Position numbers and translations under genes: made by a program. This document shows, piece after piece, positions 56,518-64,000 of a DNA stretch of 64,000 bases. The notes beneath the pieces are model-generated. The model was not told where the DNA came from and made no database searches. It saw only the letters and a list, made by a program, of their open reading frames with translations. The DNA is from Marinobacterium litorale DSM 23545 (GTDB lineage Bacteria > Pseudomonadota > Gammaproteobacteria > Pseudomonadales > Balneatricaceae), in assembly GCF_000428985.1 (NCBI RefSeq), contig NZ_AUAZ01000004.1, positions 124,001 through 188,000 of the forward strand, in the 5' to 3' direction. Position 1 is the stretch's first letter; the number at the start of each line of letters is the position of its first letter.

Positions 56518-58839
56518 TTATTCGTCACCAACCAGAGTCGGCTTTTTCGCTAGCACATTGCCACTTTCATCCAACAGCACCAGTACCGCTGTCATGCCTT
56601 CAAAGTCATCATCCACCATCAGGCTGCACTTACCGCCCTTGAGGGGTTTGCGCTTGCAGATTTCAGAGTCCGCCTCCGCTGCATGCGTTCTCAGCACCGC
56701 CACCACGCCATCAGCATCCGTTTCTGCCTGGACCTTGCAGGTTAACCCCAACCAACGCAGATCAGACAGGGTCGCATTCACACTCGGCCCAGACTGAGCT
56801 TGCTGCTGGTTACTACTGATTTCGATAATGGGAGTTAAGCACTCCTGCAAACTCAAACCGCCATGGTCATAATGCTGGCCCGCCTTGAAGCTGCTGATGC
56901 CCGGTGCCATGGCAATGCTGACATTCTTGTTCCAGTACCAACCCAGCTGCAGATACCCTGTATCCAACGCATCCTTGATCACTGCACAACGGCCCCAGCG
57001 GGTATCGGTCAGGTGTTTGGTAAGATCCACCTTGGACATGGCGCCCGGTGTGAGTATCCAGCCATGATCGGTCACAATCCTGATCTTGCGCCAACCAGTG
57101 GCCAGGAGCTCATCCACACGCTCGACTACTTCTTCCAGGAGGGTATCAATGCGAGCTGCCAGCTTCAGGCCCTTGACGTGGCCCTCCTTGTCGATATCGC
57201 CACTCTGTACCCAGGCATTGCCGGATGGATCACCGGATTCACCCTCTTCCAAATACATCCAGCCTTTTTCCTTCAAATACTTCTTCAGGTAATAGGCCGA
57301 AAAATCCTTATCTTCATCCAACAAGCTGGGTTCAAAATCCCGGTCGGACACCCGTCCTGTCAGCTTGTCATGGACAGGGGTCACAGCGGCCTTGGCGGTA
57401 GCTGTGACCGATGGTAAGGCCGCCCAATTGAACGACAGCTTTACATCGGCTTTAGATGCCAGCATCTGCTGTAGTCGCTGAGCGATGTCATAGCGCAGGC
57501 CATCCACAAAGAAGACCACTTCACCACCCACGGAATAATCAGCAGTTGCCTCGTTTACCTGATCACTCCCTGGGTACCCTTTTGATTTCACAAGGGCCTG
57601 GAAATTGCGGGTGATTTCATCCAGCCAGGGGGTGTAGATCAGCGCCAGCAGTTGTTGCACCAGCGCCTGCTGACCATTAGACAGTGGATAAGCCAAGGCT
57701 CTGAGCGCCAGATCATCCACCCGCCAATACTGCTGGCGATAAAGCTCTGCCATCTCTTCAGCATCAATTCCGGAAAACACCTGCTGGGTGTGCTCGGCAA
57801 CTTGGCTAAGAAACTCCATCACGCACGCCAGAGGCGCGCGTCCCAACTGTGACCAGATCCAGGTACGACGTTCGGCATGACGCCGCTCAAGTTGCAGCAA
57901 CTGTTGGCGTGCTTGAACAGGGTCCAGTGACAACAGCTGGTTCAAATCCTGCTCAAGACGCTGTTCATCATCGGCATTAATCACCGGGTAGCTAGCACCA
58001 TCAGCAGCCAGATCGGGCTGCACCTTCAACAGCAGGTCTGGCAAATTGGGGTAGTGATGACAGGACTCAACATAACGCTGCCAAACGCTCTCCCAGACAC
58101 CCTGGCGCTGACACAACAACTCCGCCGCCGTCAGATCGCCGTCACGTTCCGGGCTGAAGTGATATTCAGTCTCGCAGATGCCCACCAGGGCCTGCCAACG
58201 GGGCGCATCCCAGCGTTCACGGCATACTTTACTGTCATTCATCCAGCTAAGCAGGTCACGCACCGGATCACTGGACACCAGCTTATTGAAGTCCGGCGCT
58301 TCCAGGCGGCGGTTGGCCAGCTCGTCTCGTTCGCTTTCCAGTATTTCGGTGAGCACCCGCAACATTGACTGTTGTGACTTTTCATCCTTAGCCACATCCA
58401 GACCGGCACCGCCATTGGCCGATATCAGGAATGCATTGACCGTCCAGTCACGGCCGGTGTTGTTGTAGATCCACCAACAGCCGCGATACTGCAGCTCTGC
58501 CAAGGGCTTGAGCACATCGGGGCAATCGGCAATGGCACGCAAGTCGCGGCGCTCTACACCCGGCAAATACAGAATCGGGGTACGATCCTGTGGCAGCTGC
58601 ACCTCTGGCAACACGCCTTCGATCACACACTTGATCCAGATGGCCGGTCCGCGCTTCTGCTCAGGGGCATAGCCGCCCAGCACCACCAACTCCGGCATGG
58701 CGGCTTGCAGCAGCGGCAAGGCGGATTCCCACTGACGTTGTTTATCCGTCCAGAGAATAACGCTCGGTGCCATCTGGATATTGGAGTTATAGGCGGCGCT
58801 GGCACGGACTTCCTCGGCCAGAAGGTCAATCAGTTTCAT
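56518..58839 (-). CDS. pglZ: BREX protein PglZ (type I BREX, alkaline-phosphatase fold)
   Basis: A 773-residue PglZ. The core has EVVFFVDGLRYDIAQRLQQMLASKADVKLSFNWAALPSVTATAKAAVTPVH, giving the metal-binding Asp and Thr region, and RIVTDHGWILTPGAMSKVDL with the distal His-Asp. PglZ interacts with the BREX methyltransferase PglX and is required for both modification and defence. ATG 58839 overlaps the upstream HNH gene's stop (ATGA), so it is translated in one chain with that gene. In type I BREX, PglX normally lies upstream; here three accessory units intervene before the window ends. Confidence 0.93.
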   Translation of the reverse strand: MKLIDLLAEEVRASAAYNSNIQMAPSVILWTDKQRQWESALPLLQAAMPELVVLGGYAPEQKRGPAIWIKCVIEGVLPEVQLPQDRTPILYLPGVERRDLRAIADCPDVLKPLAELQYRGCWWIYNNTGRDWTVNAFLISANGGAGLDVAKDEKSQQSMLRVLTEILESERDELANRRLEAPDFNKLVSSDPVRDLLSWMNDSKVCRERWDAPRWQALVGICETEYHFSPERDGDLTAAELLCQRQGVWESVWQRYVESCHHYPNLPDLLLKVQPDLAADGASYPVINADDEQRLEQDLNQLLSLDPVQARQQLLQLERRHAERRTWIWSQLGRAPLACVMEFLSQVAEHTQQVFSGIDAEEMAELYRQQYWRVDDLALRALAYPLSNGQQALVQQLLALIYTPWLDEITRNFQALVKSKGYPGSDQVNEATADYSVGGEVVFFVDGLRYDIAQRLQQMLASKADVKLSFNWAALPSVTATAKAAVTPVHDKLTGRVSDRDFEPSLLDEDKDFSAYYLKKYLKEKGWMYLEEGESGDPSGNAWVQSGDIDKEGHVKGLKLAARIDTLLEEVVERVDELLATGWRKIRIVTDHGWILTPGAMSKVDLTKHLTDTRWGRCAVIKDALDTGYLQLGWYWNKNVSIAMAPGISSFKAGQHYDHGGLSLQECLTPIIEISSNQQQAQSGPSVNATLSDLRWLGLTCKVQAETDADGVVAVLRTHAAEADSEICKRKPLKGGKCSLMVDDDFEGMTAVLVLLDESGNVLAKKPTLVGDE

Positions 58840-59432
58840 AGCAGTCCCTGGCGGTTCGCTTCGTACCAAACGAAGGGTGATAGCTCTTTCAGACTTTCTT
58901 CATCTTTTCTGCGAAGGTAACGGGTAAAAGCCCTACTTCTCATTTTTCGGTGCTGTTCACTATCGAGATTCAAACGCGAGATTGTCGTCGCAGCGACCTC
59001 TGCCACGGCATTATCCAGTTCCGGATTAGGCTTTATAGCACCACTTGCCAGGTTCAAAACAAATGTATCTGGCTGTATCTCAAAAGGATCAAGTAGATCG
59101 GTGAATGCGTTCTTGGAGCGATTTGGCCCCAAACAGGACAAACGATAGTTGGACCACTCGTAAGCATCACCCGCGAGGGCCGACTTGGGTATGAAATGGT
59201 CCGTGGATGATGCGCCTGATACCCACTCGAAATAGATAGCCAGGTAGGCACAGACGCCTGAGTAGGCTTCCCACAGCTGCTCGTTGGTCTTTTGCCAGTA
59301 CGCCGGAAGTTTACTCGGTTCGGGTGGAGCGCTCTGTAAATCGATCCCTTTTTTATCCAACCAGGCAAGCCCAGGCTGACGTACCTCCTCGTCAAAGCTC
59401 TCTGGCTCTGGCTGTAATTTAACTGGAATCAT
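58836..59432 (-). CDS. HNH nuclease of a Septu-like pair (PtuB-like)
   Basis: A 198-residue HNH endonuclease: CAYLAIYFEWVSGASSTDHFIPKSALAGDAYEWSNYRLSCLGPNRSKNAFTDLLDP carries the histidine and asparagine spacing of the HNH fold (H in TDHFIPKS, N in WSNYRL and PNRSKN). Septu systems pair such a nuclease (PtuB) with an ATPase (PtuA) from the upstream gene. The ATG at 59432 follows the ATPase stop as TGATG. Inserted upstream of pglZ, it appears integrated into the BREX operon. Confidence 0.82.
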   Translation of the reverse strand: MIPVKLQPEPESFDEEVRQPGLAWLDKKGIDLQSAPPEPSKLPAYWQKTNEQLWEAYSGVCAYLAIYFEWVSGASSTDHFIPKSALAGDAYEWSNYRLSCLGPNRSKNAFTDLLDPFEIQPDTFVLNLASGAIKPNPELDNAVAEVAATTISRLNLDSEQHRKMRSRAFTRYLRRKDEESLKELSPFVWYEANRQGLL

Positions 59433-60709
59433 CACATCAGTCCTTTGGACTTACAGATGTAGCGCCAGTTGAACAAGAAATCATCAGCCGGATTCAATGC
59501 CCTAACAAGCCTGGTATTCATCTCCTGAAATTCGGTTTTGGGGATCGTATCTTTTTCAAGTAGCTCGGATGCTTCCTTAATCAGTCGCTCATTAGCAAGC
59601 GAGCCGGAACTTTCCAAATCAAAGGCTTCACTGGTAAGCCAGTTTGAAGCATCTCCCATCGGCTCAAAGTCACGCTGTCGCAGTTTCACCTCTCCCTGCT
59701 CAAGGTCCAGATCAAACCAGGCATCCTGTGCAGGATCGAAAACCGGCTCGACGGATGCCATGATCAACGGCGAATGGGTAGCGGTAATCAACTGCACATC
59801 GGGACGTCGAGTAAGTTGCTCCATGACAGACAACAGCGCCGGAATGATGCTGCGCTGCCAGCTTGGGTGCAGGTGCGACTCCACTTCATCGATCAGAAAT
59901 ACCACCTGATGCGTGGGATCTTCCTGCAACAAATCGGCAGCCTTACGGTGCTCTTCCCAGGCCCAAACCAGGAAATAAGCCAGCGCGATAATACGGCGGA
60001 TACCGGATGACGCATGGATCACCGGAACGTCCTGACCATAGGGCATACGGATCGTCGGAATATCACGGGCTTCATCCAGGCTGATGCGTGTCAGGTCACC
60101 CGGCTGCAACTCCTCTTTATCAGAGGGCGACAGCACTTTCAGCACCTTGACCAGATGCTCGAACGCAGCCCCTTTCTCTTTTTGCCAGGTTGCCCAATCC
60201 TGAACCAGTCCATTACATAAAACGGTGCCATCCTCAGCTTTAAGACCATGCCATACCTCATCGGGGGCAAAGACATAGGCCGGTCGCCGCTCCTGCACAT
60301 CCATGCCGTTACGGGTCTGCCAATAGTTGCGCGACGGGTCCCATACGGCAAAGCTGCCATCGGTCATGGCATAGAGCACCAACCCTGGGTTCGCCGGACG
60401 ACCGGCATTGCCTGTCCAGGCTTCTTCCCGTCGCTGATACGTGCTTTCGTAGCTAACCTCTTTAACCTTGCCCGAGAACGAGAAGCTGATAGACGAATCA
60501 CCCTTGCGCTGGGGCTGAACCTTTTTCCCCACTGTCATCTTGGGGTTGATTTCAGACGGCCACTTGCGGGTCATCGACCACCAGGCAATATCCAGCAGGA
60601 AGCTTTTTCCCAGGCCGTTATCCCCTGTGATCAGGTTAAGGCGCTGGCCCAACTCCAATGTCATGGATGGGGCCGGGCCGACATTCGTTAATTTCAGTTC
60701 TTTAAACAC
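59432..60709 (-). CDS. AAA ATPase of a Septu-like pair (PtuA-like)
   Basis: A 425-residue ABC/SMC-type ATPase. Walker A is ITGDNGLGKSFLLD (about residue 33), the Walker B is VVFLIDEVESHLHPSWQ, and ITATHSPLIMAS is the H-loop segment. It would sense or hydrolyse nucleotide and control the HNH partner. I chose GTG 60709 because GGAGG lies six bases upstream and homologous N termini (xxFKELKLTNVGP) start there; the longer open frame overlaps the upstream gene and is not conserved-looking. Confidence 0.85.
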   Translation of the reverse strand: MFKELKLTNVGPAPSMTLELGQRLNLITGDNGLGKSFLLDIAWWSMTRKWPSEINPKMTVGKKVQPQRKGDSSISFSFSGKVKEVSYESTYQRREEAWTGNAGRPANPGLVLYAMTDGSFAVWDPSRNYWQTRNGMDVQERRPAYVFAPDEVWHGLKAEDGTVLCNGLVQDWATWQKEKGAAFEHLVKVLKVLSPSDKEELQPGDLTRISLDEARDIPTIRMPYGQDVPVIHASSGIRRIIALAYFLVWAWEEHRKAADLLQEDPTHQVVFLIDEVESHLHPSWQRSIIPALLSVMEQLTRRPDVQLITATHSPLIMASVEPVFDPAQDAWFDLDLEQGEVKLRQRDFEPMGDASNWLTSEAFDLESSGSLANERLIKEASELLEKDTIPKTEFQEMNTRLVRALNPADDFLFNWRYICKSKGLM

Positions 60710-60711
60710 CG

Positions 60712-61389
60712 TTAACCTCCGGCACTCGGGATAGCTTCCAGCTCTTTCAACCACCCATCGAACAGAACGCATTTTTCCCGCATCGCGTTCAGCCCCACCT
60801 CCATTGCAGCCAGACTACCCATCAAGGGTTTTTCATAGCCGAAGATCAGCTGTTCAATACGTTTGCTGGGTGCTGTATGTGGGCTGTTATTGATGTGTTC
60901 AGGACTGGGAAAGTCTTCACTAATGGCGGTGAGCTGCTGGCTAATCTGGGGCATGTCTACGCCTCTTGCCAACGCATCAGTATCACTGAACAGCAGCGCT
61001 TCAAACTCATACATCTGCACATACGGGATAAAACGGCGCATGGCATCCTGACCTAATAGCCGGGTCAGCTCTTCTGTCATCCTGAGTTTCAATACAGCGG
61101 ATTTCTCCGTTACATCTGCATTGTCGTCCACATCGTTTTTTCCTGGAAAGCTCTGCGGAAGGCCATAGAAATCAAAGAATGTGGTGCAGTAGGCACTCCT
61201 CTCCTGAAGCAAGCGGTTTTCCACATCGGACTTGAGACGCTCAAACTTGAAGTTGCCGCCCTTATGGCCGGGCTTGCCTACCAGAGCAGGAACCAACCAA
61301 ATGCCTTTGCTCATAAAGGTAGGTTGTAGCAGCTCATTTACGAACATTTCCTCGGTTTGCCCCTCACAAATCACGTGAACCCGAATCAT
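60712..61389 (-). CDS. DUF4276 protein, putative Toprim-like nuclease
   Basis: A 225-residue DUF4276 protein: RVHVICEGQTEEMFVNELLQPTFMSKGIWLVP, YCTTFFDFYGLPQSFPG, and YVQMYEFEALLFSD. The CEGxTE opening and FDFYG segment fit a Toprim-like metal site (Glu, then Asp-x-Asp-like). Such proteins accompany AAA ATPases in anti-phage loci, similar in logic to OLD and PARIS nuclease-ATPase pairs. The ATG overlaps the upstream ATPase stop (ATGA). The longer open frame upstream is not used. Confidence 0.82.
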   Translation of the reverse strand: MIRVHVICEGQTEEMFVNELLQPTFMSKGIWLVPALVGKPGHKGGNFKFERLKSDVENRLLQERSAYCTTFFDFYGLPQSFPGKNDVDDNADVTEKSAVLKLRMTEELTRLLGQDAMRRFIPYVQMYEFEALLFSDTDALARGVDMPQISQQLTAISEDFPSPEHINNSPHTAPSKRIEQLIFGYEKPLMGSLAAMEVGLNAMREKCVLFDGWLKELEAIPSAGG

Positions 61390-62489
61390 CGTGAGGGCCT
61401 CCCGCCAAGTACGTTCTTCTCCCACAGCTCGCCAACCGTGTAATCTTCAAGCCAACGCTCAAAATCAGATTCATCCAGACGCTTAAATACCGAAGCACCC
61501 TGTTCACGCTCCACCACGACCAAATCGTCTATTTCAAACTCGTTCAGTAGCGGTACTGACTGCGTCGAAATGATGACCTGTGTGCGTTTGGCCGCCGACC
61601 GAACCAATGCGCCCAGAAGTGTGATTGCATAAGGATGAAGACCCAGTTCTGGTTCATCGATAATGATGGTGGACGGAGGACGTGGCTGCATAAGTGCAGT
61701 AACCAGACAGATAAAGCGAATAGAGCCGTCCGACAACTGACTAGGCCAGAGTGCATAGTCACTGTCCTGCTGTTTCCAAAGCAAACGAACCTGTTGCTCA
61801 TCAGTGGGCAAAGTAATGGGTTTCAGAACAAAGTCATCGAAAAAAGGGACCGCAAGGCGCACCGTTTTCCGGATTTGACTGTAAACGTCCGGCTCTTCAC
61901 TTTGGAGTCGGTAAAGAAATGCCGCCAGATTAGAGGCATCCATACGAAGGAAATCGTTATCATGCACGGCACAAAGGCGTTTAACACCGGCTGTGTCACT
62001 GGTGTCGTGGAAGTGATAGACCTTCCAGCCGGAGATGGCGTCGTAGCAGAATTGTGCAACTGATGCCCCCACGCCAGATTTTGAGCGTTCTTTCAGCTTT
62101 GCCTCTGAGTGCCCCGTTCCAATGATCTTGTCTGTAGGTCCGAAATGCCCCCCTTTGAAGTAGATTCGCTCCTTAGTAAAAGTAAAGCCGTCATCAGCAT
62201 TGGGCTCCAAGACCAGCTCATATTCATTATCACCAAAACGTACTAACGTACTTAAGCTAGATGTTTCCTTAACCCCGTAACTCAGAATCCGATCCGCTCC
62301 ACCCTGCTTGCTGGCCCATACCTGTAGACGCCCCTCCACCAATTCAGACAGCATCCGAAAATAGGATACAAAGTTACTTTTACCCGCACCGTTGGCACCT
62401 ATCAGAACGTTAAGCCCAGACAAGTACAGCCTGTCCATATTCCGAATAGACTTGAAGCCGCTGATGGACAGGGTTCGGATCGCACTCAT
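61386..62489 (-). CDS. AAA ATPase paired with the DUF4276 protein
   Basis: A 367-residue SMC-type ATPase of the AAA_21 group: Walker A VLIGANGAGKSNFVSYF (about residue 30), signature QLSDGSIRFICLVTAL (about 262), Walker B STIIIDEPELGLHP (about 285), and H-loop QVIISTQSVPLLNEF. Together with the DUF4276 gene it forms a plausible two-component sensor-nuclease defence unit. It is translated just before its partner (ATGA overlap). Confidence 0.88.
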   Translation of the reverse strand: MSAIRTLSISGFKSIRNMDRLYLSGLNVLIGANGAGKSNFVSYFRMLSELVEGRLQVWASKQGGADRILSYGVKETSSLSTLVRFGDNEYELVLEPNADDGFTFTKERIYFKGGHFGPTDKIIGTGHSEAKLKERSKSGVGASVAQFCYDAISGWKVYHFHDTSDTAGVKRLCAVHDNDFLRMDASNLAAFLYRLQSEEPDVYSQIRKTVRLAVPFFDDFVLKPITLPTDEQQVRLLWKQQDSDYALWPSQLSDGSIRFICLVTALMQPRPPSTIIIDEPELGLHPYAITLLGALVRSAAKRTQVIISTQSVPLLNEFEIDDLVVVEREQGASVFKRLDESDFERWLEDYTVGELWEKNVLGGRPSR

Positions 62490-62507
62490 TTCTCTATCGC
62501 CACTTTA

Positions 62508-64000
62508 TCAAGATATCTTTAAGTTTAGAGGATACGTCTTCAGTACTTCATCAACCAGCACCCCAGTTCTGGCCTCCAGTTTCTCCACAGTCCAGCTGTC
62601 TTCTTCTGCCAAAGTTCGATTCAGATAAAGGCCATTGTTATAGCCAACCTTGCGCCCTTGTTTATCAGTTCGGTCGCGCTTCTCTTCAAAGCTCTTATTG
62701 CCCAAAGAGCTGTTGTAACCCGAGATGGTGAGGTTGCCCAGGCAATGTGCATAAGTCTGGCGGTGCTGCTCCGCTTTTGCAGCATCACCATCGGCAATCA
62801 TCGTCACCCAGCTTTCGGGAATGTTTTCACCCTGGGGGAAAATGTGCTCAATGGTCCAAACATACTGTTTGCCCTGAATAGCCCATAGATCCACTTGGGT
62901 TTCACGGGTCATCTGAGCTTCTTCAAGGGCACAAAGAACAAAGCGGCATACCGCCTTGTTTTCTTCATAAATCGGCCCTTGCAGGCTCTTGGCAAACTGC
63001 TCATCGGAGGCACTTTTGCCCGTCAGCACCTGGCGAATATGGCTGACCACTGCATCTCCTTTCAGAGTGCGGATATCCTCTGCCACATCCATGAAAATGC
63101 GTGTCAGATCTCGGGTTGGCGGCAGGTCAGTGGTATTACGACGCACAAAAAAGGCAATCAGGAACTCGACCACCTCTTCAAGGTGGTTTTCGGTCAACTC
63201 AAGCGAAGCTCGCTTGCTCTTTTCATCAAGACTCCGGGTATCGCCCTGCTGCAGATCAAACAGTACCATCAGTAACAGGTAGGCTGGAGCCCCCTGAATA
63301 CGCTCCAGTGATAACAGCAAACGTGATAGTTTGCTGCGCTCGGGTACTTCTTTCACACCGATGATCTGTGCGTAAAGCGCAGACATGCGGATCATATCGT
63401 TCAAGAAGCCTTTGGCATCGTGACTGATCAGCTTCTCGTAGATCTGCATCAGGTTGGATTTAGTCGCTACCGGCACTGAAACGACGCTTTTGAGATCCGG
63501 CTTGAAAGCATTGTAATACTGACGGAAGAAGCGCTCCTGCACCGCATAATCATCGCCCAGCGCATCCATCACCTTCTTCCAACGGTTGTAATGGGTGTCG
63601 ATACTGCCCGGGTCTTTGGACTCCAAGGTCGCCAGCAGCTTGTTTTTGATCAGATCAATCGCCGTCAGCGGCACGCCACGGTTGTTGAGGGACTCAAACA
63701 GCGTATAGGCATCGGAATGACCTGCCACCTCAATTTTCACCAGGGTGGCGGTATTCACCTTTTCCAGTAACGCCAGAAGCCCTTCTACCGCATCAGCATG
63801 CTCTTCAAGGTACTGCTCAATACGCGCCAGGAAGTGACGATAGGCGCGTAAAACACGACGATTACCCGCATTAGGTACCGGCTCGATATCCTCTAGAATG
63901 CCAGCCTGCTCCAGGACGGTATAAAAATCCTGCTGATTGTTATTCTGTACCTGTGGCACAAGGCGTGGATGCCTGGGTTGTTTTTTCAGTACCAGCTTGT
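62508..64000 (-). CDS. DUF262/DUF1524 (GmrSD-like) protein, 5' end beyond window
   Basis: The frame stays open through 63959 (GTG) to the right edge, giving KLVLKKQPRHPRL upstream of it, so the start lies outside and the N-terminal DUF262 NTPase part is cut. What remains is the DUF262 middle (YTLFESLNNRGVPLTAIDLIKNKLLATLESKDPGSI) and a DUF1524 HNH-type end (TIEHIFPQGENIPESW, then AHCLGNLTISGYNSSLGNKSFEEKRD). Such proteins form Type IV restriction enzymes acting on modified DNA and occur as accessory genes in BREX loci. It precedes the AAA ATPase by 18 bases. Confidence 0.88.
   Translation of the reverse strand, partial: KLVLKKQPRHPRLVPQVQNNNQQDFYTVLEQAGILEDIEPVPNAGNRRVLRAYRHFLARIEQYLEEHADAVEGLLALLEKVNTATLVKIEVAGHSDAYTLFESLNNRGVPLTAIDLIKNKLLATLESKDPGSIDTHYNRWKKVMDALGDDYAVQERFFRQYYNAFKPDLKSVVSVPVATKSNLMQIYEKLISHDAKGFLNDMIRMSALYAQIIGVKEVPERSKLSRLLLSLERIQGAPAYLLLMVLFDLQQGDTRSLDEKSKRASLELTENHLEEVVEFLIAFFVRRNTTDLPPTRDLTRIFMDVAEDIRTLKGDAVVSHIRQVLTGKSASDEQFAKSLQGPIYEENKAVCRFVLCALEEAQMTRETQVDLWAIQGKQYVWTIEHIFPQGENIPESWVTMIADGDAAKAEQHRQTYAHCLGNLTISGYNSSLGNKSFEEKRDRTDKQGRKVGYNNGLYLNRTLAEEDSWTVEKLEARTGVLVDEVLKTYPLNLKIS

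Noticed and set aside
62508-63959. GTG at 63959 as the true start of the DUF262/DUF1524 gene
   Set aside because: The frame stays open upstream to the window edge with family-like residues, and the N-terminal DUF262 motifs are missing, so the gene is truncated by the window.
1-64000. CRISPR arrays, rRNA genes or full insertion sequences
   Set aside because: No regularly spaced repeat-spacer pattern, no rRNA-like sequence and no transposase ORF with terminal inverted repeats was seen.

Overview
The window is proteobacterial chromosomal DNA, most likely gammaproteobacterial, although no rRNA, complete tRNA or housekeeping gene fixes the taxon. A GC-rich temperate prophage sits between two anti-phage defence segments. 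Those segments and the regulatory interval around 42.4-43.3 kb look less GC-rich than the phage by eye; no GC value was computed.

Region 1 (1-7990, + strand) holds the end of a probable HsdM, then HsdS and HsdR of a Type I restriction-modification system. It is followed by a two-gene short-Argonaute operon, SIR2-APAZ plus MID-PIWI Ago, of the SPARSA type, in which nucleic-acid recognition by Ago unleashes NAD depletion.

Region 2 (about 8.0-41.6 kb, almost all - strand) is a mosaic prophage. Its head module is lambda-like (Nu1, A, W, B, C with a nested scaffold start, D, E, FI-like, FII-like, Z-like). Its contractile tail is in P2 order (V, W, J, I, H, G-like, FI, FII, E/E', T, U, X, D), with a holin and endolysin at the far end. 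Upstream are early replication and recombination genes: AlpA-like regulator, AAA ATPase, DUF669, superfamily 2 helicase, RecB-like nuclease, primase-helicase, RuvC-like nuclease and a ParB-methyltransferase fusion. A ParDE toxin-antitoxin cassette is inserted against the tail operon. Many genes overlap by ATGA or TGATG. Eight hairpin-rich repeats of two families occupy gene junctions.

Region 3 (41.6-51.2 kb) is a regulatory and integration block: an AbiEi-like regulator, a probable structured small RNA, unrecognised genes, an XRE repressor with an ImmA/IrrE protease, a DUF2924-serine recombinase cassette, a second AlpA-like gene and a P4-type tyrosine integrase. Two recombinases and two AlpA copies suggest a composite of two elements.

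Region 4 (51.3-64 kb, - strand) is a second defence island. From right to left it has a DUF262/DUF1524 protein cut by the window edge, an ATPase with a DUF4276 protein, a Septu-like ATPase with an HNH nuclease, BREX PglZ and BrxL, two zinc-binding proteins, a 39-codon ORF and a methyltransferase-HNH fusion. The stop-start overlaps from the ATPase at 62.5 kb to PglZ suggest one co-translated operon, with accessory systems upstream of pglZ.
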